This document shows positions 1-6,425 of a stretch of DNA of 55,092 nt, piece by piece. A program made the translations under genes and the position numbers. The stretch is from Pseudomonadota bacterium (GTDB lineage: Bacteria; Pseudomonadota; Gammaproteobacteria; Xanthomonadales; Rhodanobacteraceae). The DNA is taken from assembly GCA_018240465.1 (NCBI GenBank), contig JAFEFS010000070.1, positions 1 to 55,092 of the forward strand, written 5' to 3'. The notes under the pieces are model-generated. The model searched no databases and had not been told where the DNA came from. It was given only the letters and a program-made list of their open reading frames with translations. Within the stretch, counting starts at the first letter, position 1. Every line of letters begins with the position of its first letter.

Positions 1-840
1 CGGCCAGATGCGCGTGCGCCCGGAGCTTGCGTAGTCGATCGAAGCCCCGGTGCCCTGCAGCGCACGCAGCGAGCGCTCGACGCGCGCATCGAACGCGGGC
101 GAGGCATGCAACGCGACGAGTACAGGCACGGCCGCGAGCACCGCGGCGCTGGCGCTCCATCCGGCGAAGCGCAACGGCGAGCCTGCCTCGCGCCAGAGAA
201 AGGCAAGCACGACGAGCGCGTACATCAGCCAGCCGGCGCGTTCGCCCGCGAGCAGGATCGGCACAAGCGCGAACACGAATGCGACAACGAGTCCCGCGCG
301 GCCGAAACGTTCGCGCGCGGCGGCAAGCACGAACGGCGACAGCACCGCGAGGGTCGGGCCGAGCTTGAGATTCTTCGCGCCGAAGATGCCCGACAGCCGA
401 TCCTTGTCCGATGCGCCGGCGATGCCGTAGCCGCTGAACGCCTGCACCCAGGCGTCGCACAGCCACAGCGCGAGGATCGCGCCGATCGCGAGCGTGATGC
501 GCGGCCACAGGCGCGCATCACGCAAGCCCAGGCAGGCAAAGATCGCGAACGGCAGAAAGCGCAACAGACCACCGACCGTGCTCCACGACTTTCCCGGCGC
601 GATCGAATCGAACGCCGAGATCAATGCCGGCAGCCAGTAGCAAAGAAACAGCTCGACAATGAGGCGAACGCCGGTATCGCGGCGCAACCCGCCGCGTTCG
701 CGCCACCCAAGAACCACGCCGGCAATGACGCACAGTCCGAGTGCGGCATTGGCGTAGCCGATGCCCGGCGGAAGCAGCACGAGGATCGCAATCAGCAGCA
801 GCGCAGGCCAGGTTGGAAAAAACGTTGCATTCATCATCAT
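1..840 (-). CDS. O-antigen ligase / polymerase family membrane protein (partial, runs off the left edge)
   Basis: The leftward frame is open from an ATG at 840 to base 1 (280 codons) with no stop, so the C-terminus lies outside the window. The product is strongly hydrophobic, with repeated predicted membrane spans separated by short Arg-rich turns. It contains the stretches FLPFAIFACLGLRDARLWPR and LLAGERAGWLMYALVVLAFL, and its layout is that of Wzy/WaaL-type O-antigen ligases, which join or polymerise surface glycans on the periplasmic side of the inner membrane. The start overlaps the stop of the upstream glycosyltransferase by 4 bp (ATGA), so the two are co-translated. Three ATG codons lie in tandem; the first is chosen because of this overlap. 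A Wzy polymerase cannot be told from a WaaL ligase here, because the large periplasmic loop is missing. Confidence 0.8.
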   Translation of the reverse strand, partial: MMMNATFFPTWPALLLIAILVLLPPGIGYANAALGLCVIAGVVLGWRERGGLRRDTGVRLIVELFLCYWLPALISAFDSIAPGKSWSTVGGLLRFLPFAIFACLGLRDARLWPRITLAIGAILALWLCDAWVQAFSGYGIAGASDKDRLSGIFGAKNLKLGPTLAVLSPFVLAAARERFGRAGLVVAFVFALVPILLAGERAGWLMYALVVLAFLWREAGSPLRFAGWSASAAVLAAVPVLVALHASPAFDARVERSLRALQGTGASIDYASSGRTRIWP

Positions 841-2012
841 CGGCGCAGCATGTCAGAACCCTTCCCTGCCGACGACGAAACCCTCGGCGGAGAACAAGCA
901 TGAACGACCTCGGCGTACAGCGCCAACGTCGCCGCCTGCATGTCGGCGAGGCGGTATTTTTCCAGCGGCGCCACCGCTGGTGCCGCGCGCAGCAGCTCAA
1001 GTGCGCGTTCGGCAAGCATGGCGCCATCGCCGAGCGGCACAAGGCCGCGCGGATACGCCTCGGCGAGCAGCTCGCCGACGCCGCCATGCGCGTAGCCGAG
1101 CACGGGCCGGCCGAGCGCGAGCGCCTCAACCACCGTGCGCCCGAACGATTCGGGCTGTGTCGACAATTGCAGGACGAGATCTGAGATCGAATACACCTCG
1201 CGCACGTCGCTGCGCGGTGGCGTGATCGCGAGGCGATCGGACACGCCGCGCTCGTATGCGATCTGCTCGATTTCACTGACATATTTCTCGCGCCCCGCCT
1301 CGCGCGCGCCGAGCAGCAGCAGACGCGCATCGACGCCGCGCGCATGCAGCGCGGCGAGCAATTCGACCGCGTCGCGATGGCCCTTGAGGCGCGTGCCGCG
1401 GCCGGACAGCGTCAACAACGGACCACCGGCAAGCTGCGGGAATTCGGCGGCGAAACGCGCGCGCCAAGCCTCGCTCGCACGATGGCCGCGCGGAAACTCG
1501 GCCGGATCGATACCTCGCGCGATCACTGTGATCCGTGCCGGATCGAGTTGCGGGTAGTGCCGCAGCACGTAATCACGCAGAGTGTTCGACACGCAGATCA
1601 CGCGTTCGCCGCGGGTGAGGATCGCGCTGTAGGGTCCGGGCGAATTGAGCCCGTGCACGGTGGTGACGAAGTGCGGCCGTGTCGCCTCCGGCATGCCGCG
1701 CAGCGCGCGCCAGCCGATCCACGCGGGCAGGCGCGAGCGTGCGTGCACGATGTCGGGGCGGATTGCGGCGAGCAGACGCCGCAGCGTCCAGACGTGGCGC
1801 AACGTTGCCAGCGACTTGCGCCCGATATCGAGCGCGACATGTTCGCTGCCTTCGGCGATGAACTCATCGAGCAGACGCCCGCCGGCCGAGACCGCGATCG
1901 AACGATGTCCTGCTGCGGCAAGCGCGGCGCCGATTTCCAGGGTCGAGCGCTCGACGCCGCCCGCGTTGAGCGCAGGCAACAATTGCACGACGGTCAGTCT
2001 GCGCGTGGTCAT
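837..2012 (-). CDS. Glycosyltransferase family 4 (GT-B fold)
   Basis: A 391-residue protein. The start at 2012 (MTTRRLTVVQLLPALNAGGV) is preferred because the open frame upstream of it runs into the neighbouring zinc-finger gene. The N-terminus has the glycine-rich loop NAGGVERSTLEIG typical of GT4 enzymes. The C-terminal half has the nucleotide-sugar donor motif ESFGRTVVEALALGRPVLGY, with the conserved E-x7-E spacing and a following GGVGELL. The protein should transfer a sugar from an activated donor to a lipopolysaccharide core or lipid-linked glycan at the cytoplasmic face. It is translationally coupled to the O-antigen ligase-like gene, which supports a role in LPS or O-antigen assembly. 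Donor and acceptor cannot be predicted. The last ~15 residues are Ser/Arg-rich and probably unstructured. Confidence 0.88.
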   Translation of the reverse strand: MTTRRLTVVQLLPALNAGGVERSTLEIGAALAAAGHRSIAVSAGGRLLDEFIAEGSEHVALDIGRKSLATLRHVWTLRRLLAAIRPDIVHARSRLPAWIGWRALRGMPEATRPHFVTTVHGLNSPGPYSAILTRGERVICVSNTLRDYVLRHYPQLDPARITVIARGIDPAEFPRGHRASEAWRARFAAEFPQLAGGPLLTLSGRGTRLKGHRDAVELLAALHARGVDARLLLLGAREAGREKYVSEIEQIAYERGVSDRLAITPPRSDVREVYSISDLVLQLSTQPESFGRTVVEALALGRPVLGYAHGGVGELLAEAYPRGLVPLGDGAMLAERALELLRAAPAVAPLEKYRLADMQAATLALYAEVVHACSPPRVSSSAGKGSDMLRR

Positions 2013-2034
2013 CGCGACGCGCGGCGGCGCGGAA

Positions 2035-2256
2035 TCAGGACTTGAGGGTATAGACCGCGCCGCAATAAGGACACTTCGCACTGCCGGTGGCCTCGACCGG
2101 CAGGTACACCTTCGGATGCGAATTCCACAGCGACATGCCCGGCATCGGGCAGGACAACGGCAGGTCGGCGGCGGTGACCTCGTAGCGATTCTCGGCGTTG
2201 GCGGGAATCGTCTTGGCCGTGGCGGGGTTGAGCGAGGCGACGGCGGCGGACGTCAT
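2035..2256 (-). CDS. Small CHCC-type zinc-finger domain protein
   Basis: A 73-residue protein starting MTSAAVASLNPATAK. An ATG 18 bp further upstream is possible but gives a less typical N-terminus. The C-terminal half carries C-x-M-P-G-M, a histidine in WNSHPKVYLPV, then CPYCG followed by AVYTL. That Cys-His-Cys-Cys order is the hallmark of the zf-CHCC family, related to the zinc-binding part of the mitochondrial complex I subunit NDUFS6. These small proteins are widespread in beta- and gammaproteobacteria, and their bacterial role is not well established. The gene lies just upstream of the glycosyltransferase with a 22 bp gap, but the pairing is probably positional. A TAGAAT -10-like hexamer lies about 45 bp upstream of the start in the gap shared with the Yip1-like gene. 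Confidence 0.8.
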   Translation of the reverse strand: MTSAAVASLNPATAKTIPANAENRYEVTAADLPLSCPMPGMSLWNSHPKVYLPVEATGSAKCPYCGAVYTLKS

Positions 2257-2429
2257 GGCGCACTTCCAAGGCAATGCCGCGGCGCGGCGAGGAAGCGCAT
2301 TCTAGCAAGGTTCGCGCCGCGCACACAGGAATGTGACCCCGTCGACGCTCGTCGATTGTGCGGGGCCGCATTTCGCCGCCTTGAAGAATGCGTATGATGC
2401 ACCGGTCACCAATCCGACGGGGAAATCGC

Positions 2430-3692
2430 ATGGACTTCAACAAACTGATCGCGCGGGTCAAGAACATCCTGCTGACGCCGAAGACCGAATGGCCGGTCAT
2501 CGCGGGCGAGCAGGAGACGGTGCAGAGCCTGTTCACAAACTACATCATGATCCTCGCCGCGATTCCCGCGGTGGTCCAACTGCTCAAGCTCAGCATCATC
2601 GGCATCTCGATTCCGATCGTCGGCGGAACCTACCGCCTTGGCATCGGCATGGGCATCACCCAGATGGTGGTGGCCTACGTCGTCGCGCTCGGCGTGTGCT
2701 ACTTGATGATGCTCATCGTCGACGCACTCGCGCCGACGTTCGGTGGCGAAAAAAACCAGGTGCAGGCCCTCAAGTCGATCGCCTATGCAAACACTGCGGG
2801 CTGGATCGCCAGCGTGCTCGGCCTGGTCGGCCTGCTCGGCTCGCTGGCGGCGCTCGCTGCGGCGATCTACGGCATCTATCTGCTCTACATCGGCCTGCCG
2901 AGCACGATGAAGTGCCCGCAGGAAAAAGCCGGCGGCTACGCGGCTGCGACGATCATCATCGGCTTCGTGCTGTCGCTCGTCCTCGGCATGGTGCTGGCCA
3001 GCGTCACCGGCCTGAGCGGCGCGATGACGGGCGCACTGAGCGGCAGCCTGCACTCGTCTTCGACCTACACCCCCGACAAGGATTCCGCACTCGGCCAGCT
3101 CGCCGCGATGGGCCAGCGCGCCGAAGCGGCGGGCAAGAAGCTCGAGGCCGCGCAGAAATCGGGGGATGCCAACGCGCAGGCCGCGGCCGCAGGACAGATG
3201 CTCGGCGCGGTGCTCGGCGGCGGCGCAGCAGTCGAGGCGCTTGCGCCCGATGCGCTCAAGCCGTTCGTTCCGGAAACGCTCGCCGGCTTGCCGCGCACGA
3301 GTTTCTCGGTACAGAAACAGGCTCCGCTCGGCATGCAGGTGTCGATCGCCGAGGCACGCTACGGTTCGGGCGACGGCCCGAGCTATGAACTGACCGTCAC
3401 CGACGCCGGCGGCGCCAAAGGCTTCATGGCGTTGGCCGGGTTCGGCGCAATGGAAAACGAAGAGCAGACCGATCACGGCTACGAGAAGACCTACCACCAG
3501 GGTGGCCGCCTCGTCCACGAACAGTGGAACAAGTCCGGCGACGGCGAATACACCATCGTGCTTGGCGAGCGCTTCATCGTCGCGGTGAAGGGCTCGCGCG
3601 TGGCCAACGTCGACGCGCTCAAGGCCGCGCTCGGCAGCCTCAATCTTGCCGGTCTCGAGGCACTGAAGTCGCAGGGCGTCAAGAACGGTTGA
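2430..3692 (+). CDS. Yip1-family membrane protein with an extended C-terminal domain
   Basis: A 420-residue protein. The start at 2430 (MDFNKLIARVKNILLTPKTE) is chosen over upstream ATGs because it follows GGGGAAA and begins with the conserved N-terminal helix of bacterial Yip1 proteins, including the TPKTEWP segment. Residues ~30-215 hold about five hydrophobic helices (for example IMILAAIPAVVQLLKLSIIG and AAATIIIGFVLSLVLGMVLA). The remaining ~200 residues are soluble, with an Ala/Gly-rich helical linker and a domain ending in SLNLAGLEALKSQGVKNG. In eukaryotes Yip1 proteins act in vesicle trafficking; the bacterial function is unknown. The neighbours on both sides point away or converge, so this is a single-gene unit. 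A TATGAT -10-like box lies about 30 bp before the start. Confidence 0.78.
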   Translation: MDFNKLIARVKNILLTPKTEWPVIAGEQETVQSLFTNYIMILAAIPAVVQLLKLSIIGISIPIVGGTYRLGIGMGITQMVVAYVVALGVCYLMMLIVDALAPTFGGEKNQVQALKSIAYANTAGWIASVLGLVGLLGSLAALAAAIYGIYLLYIGLPSTMKCPQEKAGGYAAATIIIGFVLSLVLGMVLASVTGLSGAMTGALSGSLHSSSTYTPDKDSALGQLAAMGQRAEAAGKKLEAAQKSGDANAQAAAAGQMLGAVLGGGAAVEALAPDALKPFVPETLAGLPRTSFSVQKQAPLGMQVSIAEARYGSGDGPSYELTVTDAGGAKGFMALAGFGAMENEEQTDHGYEKTYHQGGRLVHEQWNKSGDGEYTIVLGERFIVAVKGSRVANVDALKAALGSLNLAGLEALKSQGVKNG

Positions 3693-3775
3693 AACCGCCC
3701 GGTCCGCCCAAGGGACTTACAACCCGCGCACGACGCGAGCCAGTTTTCCTGCCGCCAGCGCGCGCCGCGGCGCGC

Positions 3776-4384
3776 TTACTTCGCCGCCGCCTGCTTCGCA
3801 TCGAGCGTGATGCGCACCGCGATCTCGTCGCTGACGTTAGGCAAGTACTTGTCCACGCCGAACTCCGAACGTTTGATCGTCGTCGTCGCGTCGAATCCCG
3901 CGGCCTGGACCTTGTACGGCCCCATCTCGAACAGGCCGATCTTGTTGATCCTGGCATTGAGCGTCACCGGTCTGGTCACGCCGTGCACGGTGAGCTCGCC
4001 CGCGATCGTGAGGCCGTTGTCGCCGGCCTTCTCGACCTTCGTGCTCTTGAACGTGATCGTCGGGTACTTGGCCGCGTCGAGGAAGTCCGCGCTCCTGAGA
4101 TGCTCGTCGAGCTTGGCCACGCCGGTGTCGAGTCCGTCGAGCGGCAGGGTAACCGCGACCGATGACCTGGTCAGGTCGGCGCGGTCAAGCAGCACGCTGC
4201 CTTCGATCGTTTTCAGGCGCGCGGTCGGGTTGGAGAAGCCGAAGTGGTTCCAGCCGAAGGTGACGTTGCTGTGAGCGGGGTCGATATCGTACTTCGCCAC
4301 GGCGGTGGCGGGTGCTTTCGCGCCATCGGCGGCGAAGGCCGGGATGCTGGCGAACAACAGGGCGACCAGGATGAGACGTTTCAT
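3776..4384 (-). CDS. YceI-family periplasmic lipid-binding protein
   Basis: A 202-residue protein whose start at 4384 gives a clean signal peptide (MKRLILVALLFASIPAFAA, cleavage near Ala-18/19). The mature part opens with the YceI signature YDIDPAHSNVTFGWNHFGFS and continues with VLLDRADLTRSSVAVTLPLD, KLDEHLRSADFLDAAKYPTI and LTVHGVTRPVTLNA. The closing R-SEFGVDKYLPNVSDEIAVRI is equally typical. YceI proteins are secreted lipocalin-like barrels that bind polyisoprenoid or amide lipids, and some are base or stress inducible. Length fits the family (~190-200 residues). The gene converges on the Yip1-like gene, with an 83 bp gap that contains a GC-only palindrome but no T-tract. Upstream, GGAGA precedes the start by about 10 bases. 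Confidence 0.92.
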   Translation of the reverse strand: MKRLILVALLFASIPAFAADGAKAPATAVAKYDIDPAHSNVTFGWNHFGFSNPTARLKTIEGSVLLDRADLTRSSVAVTLPLDGLDTGVAKLDEHLRSADFLDAAKYPTITFKSTKVEKAGDNGLTIAGELTVHGVTRPVTLNARINKIGLFEMGPYKVQAAGFDATTTIKRSEFGVDKYLPNVSDEIAVRITLDAKQAAAK

Positions 4385-4573
4385 GGATGCAAATCTCCGA
4401 GGTTGGTTGGGTCGATGCCGGAGCTGCGGCAACGTTGCGGTGAACAGATCGTTATTCGATGAACCGCGCCGGATGGTTCAACCCATCGCGGTCCGGCGAA
4501 AAGATGGGCGCAGTATATCGGCGCACCATCGGCCCAATGTGTGCACGGATGGGACGGTGAGACTTATCAAACG

Positions 4574-4579
4574 TACAAT
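4574..4579 (+). promoter_or_regulatory. -10 box of a probable leaderless promoter (ELM1-like gene)
   Basis: TACAAT is followed by six bases (CCGCGG) and then the GTG start at 4586, so transcription would begin at or within a base of the start codon. There is no Shine-Dalgarno sequence. The -35 region is weak. Confidence 0.5.
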
Positions 4580-4585
4580 CCGCGG

Positions 4586-5611
4586 GTGAAGCCGGAATCC
4601 AACACCCGCCCAACACGCGCCGCCGGCGTCGTCGTCGTTACCGACGGCGCGGCCGGCAACGAGCGCCAGGCGCTGTCGTTGGCGCTGGCGATGCGGGTGT
4701 CGCCGCGCGTGCTGCGCATCGCCCTGCGCGCGCCGTGGTGCTGGTTCGGGCCGGGATTCACGCGTGGCGCCAGCCTGTCGATCCTGCGCTGGCAGTGGAA
4801 GATGCTGTCCTCGCCGTGGCCCGCACTCGCGATCGGCTGCGGGCGCCATGCGGCCGTGATCACCCGCGCGCTGCGCGAGGCGAGCGGCGGCGCCACGTTC
4901 GCCGTGCAGATCCTCGATCCGCGCGTCGACCGCGGGCATTTCGACCTCATCGTCGCGCCGCGTCACGACGGTCTCGAAGGCGACAACGTCATCCAGACCA
5001 TGGGTTCGCTCAATCCGGTGGATGACGCCTGGCTCGCCGAGGCAAAAGTGGAATTTTCCACTTTGCGGCAATTGCCGCAACCGCGCACTGCCGTACTCGT
5101 CGGCGGACAACGGCACGGACTGGACATGGATGACGCGTGGTTCGACGCCCTGCTCGCGCGGCTCGAACGCTGGCGCGAACGCGATGGCGGCTCGCTGCTG
5201 ATCACGACCTCGCGGCGCACGCCGCCGGCATGGCGCGAGCGCCTGCGCAGCGCGTTCAGGAACGGCACCACTTGCTTCTGGGGCGGCGAAGCCGACGGCG
5301 TCAATCCGTATCCGGGCTATCTCGCCGTCGCCGACCGCATAGTCGTCACCCCCGACTCGGTCAACATGCTCAGCGAGGCCTGCGCGACCGGCGCACCGGT
5401 GTTCACCTCGCTGCCGGCACAGGTACCGGCCAAGCTCGCCGCGTTCCACGCCGAACTCTCCGGCCAGGGCTGGCTGCACGACATCCATGCGGACCGTGCC
5501 GTGCCGTGCCAGCCGCCGCCAATGCGTGAAATGGCGATGGTCGCGAGCAAGGTCTGGCACCGCATCGAGGCGACGCGACCCGATGTAGCGGTGGCGTTGG
5601 GCGCCGGTTAG
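4586..5611 (+). CDS. ELM1 / DUF1022-family protein (GT-B-like)
   Basis: A 341-residue protein when started at the GTG at 4586 (VKPESNTRPTRAAGVVVVTD); another GTG 45 bp upstream is in frame but lies upstream of the likely -10 box. It carries the family features: the N-terminal DGAAGNERQALSLALAM, the VAPRHDGLEGDNVIQTMGSL segment, ITTSRRTPP, and the C-terminal VVTPDSVNMLSEACATGAPV. The last is reminiscent of the nucleotide-sugar site of GT-B glycosyltransferases. The name comes from plant ELM1, a mitochondrial fission factor; the bacterial proteins are thought to act in envelope glycan metabolism, but no reaction is established. The gene stands alone between a divergent yceI and a convergent gntR. 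Confidence 0.8.
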   Translation: MKPESNTRPTRAAGVVVVTDGAAGNERQALSLALAMRVSPRVLRIALRAPWCWFGPGFTRGASLSILRWQWKMLSSPWPALAIGCGRHAAVITRALREASGGATFAVQILDPRVDRGHFDLIVAPRHDGLEGDNVIQTMGSLNPVDDAWLAEAKVEFSTLRQLPQPRTAVLVGGQRHGLDMDDAWFDALLARLERWRERDGGSLLITTSRRTPPAWRERLRSAFRNGTTCFWGGEADGVNPYPGYLAVADRIVVTPDSVNMLSEACATGAPVFTSLPAQVPAKLAAFHAELSGQGWLHDIHADRAVPCQPPPMREMAMVASKVWHRIEATRPDVAVALGAG

Positions 5612-5648
5612 GGGAGACGCATTTGCGCTGGACGATTGCGCGCGCGGT

Positions 5649-6392
5649 TCAGATACGCGTCGTGGCGAGGAAGCGCTCGCGATTCTGTTCGGTCGCGCGG
5701 CGAATCTCCATCAACGCATCGTGCTCGGTTGCGCTGAGCATCGATTCGAACAGACGCTGGAAATGGTTGCGCATTGCGTTTCGTGCCGCCGTTGGATCGC
5801 GCTTGCGCAAGGCCGAGAGAATTTCCGCGTGCTCCTCGGTGCGCGATTGCCAGTCGTGGGTACATACACGCATGTATACCTCGCGTACGCGCGGCAATTC
5901 GTTGCGCATGCGCCAGATCAGGCCGACGCAGTACTCGACCACGGGATTGCCGGCGATGCGCGCGATCGAAAGATGGAACTGCCTGTCGGCTTCGCCCGCA
6001 GCCTCGTCGCTGACCTCCGGACCGGCCATTGCCGCGACCCAGCTTTCCAGCTCGCGCAATTCGGCATCGGTGATGCGTCCGGATGCCAGCGCGGCGGCTT
6101 CGGCTTCGATGACGGCGCGCGCCGCAGTGAGATCGAACGCACTGACGTCGGGCAACGCATCGGGTGCGCGTTCGGGGGGCGCCAGCACGTAGGCCCCCGA
6201 GCCCGTCCTGATCGCGATCCGCCCCTTCGCTTCGAGCGCGATCTCCGCCTCGCGGATCGTCACCCGGCTGACCTTGAAGCGCTCGGCAAGGTCGCGTTCG
6301 CCGGGCAAGCGCGAGCCCGGCGGAAACTCGCCCGATTCGATCAGCTCGAGGATCGCCGAGGAGATGGAGTGATAGAGACGGCTTTCGGACAT
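5649..6392 (-). CDS. GntR-family (FadR/UxuR-like, FCD domain) transcriptional regulator
   Basis: A 247-residue protein. Residues 1-75 are a winged helix with FPPGSRLPGERDLAERFKVS and SRVTIREAEIALEAKGRIAI, the GntR recognition region. Residues ~90-235 are an all-helical FCD effector domain with ARAVIEAEAAALA and the HLSIARIAGNPVVEY histidine segment, in which acidic and His residues usually bind a metal and a carboxylate ligand. This is the architecture of UxuR/ExuR, which respond to hexuronate catabolites. The gene sits 33 bp downstream of the TonB receptor in the same direction, and the two probably form an operon. Its likely operators are the ATTGGTA half-sites at 9452-9571, matching the UxuR half-site as I recall it. 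I infer that it represses both sides of the alginate locus until DEH or KDG accumulates. Confidence 0.88.
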   Translation of the reverse strand: MSESRLYHSISSAILELIESGEFPPGSRLPGERDLAERFKVSRVTIREAEIALEAKGRIAIRTGSGAYVLAPPERAPDALPDVSAFDLTAARAVIEAEAAALASGRITDAELRELESWVAAMAGPEVSDEAAGEADRQFHLSIARIAGNPVVEYCVGLIWRMRNELPRVREVYMRVCTHDWQSRTEEHAEILSALRKRDPTAARNAMRNHFQRLFESMLSATEHDALMEIRRATEQNRERFLATTRI

Positions 6393-6425
6393 CTGGTGGT
6401 GATCTTCGCTCGGTACGGGAGAAGA

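Noticed and set aside
3757..3775. GC-only palindrome between the Yip1-like and YceI genes as a terminator
   Set aside because: No T-run follows on either strand; such palindromes are expected by chance at this GC content.
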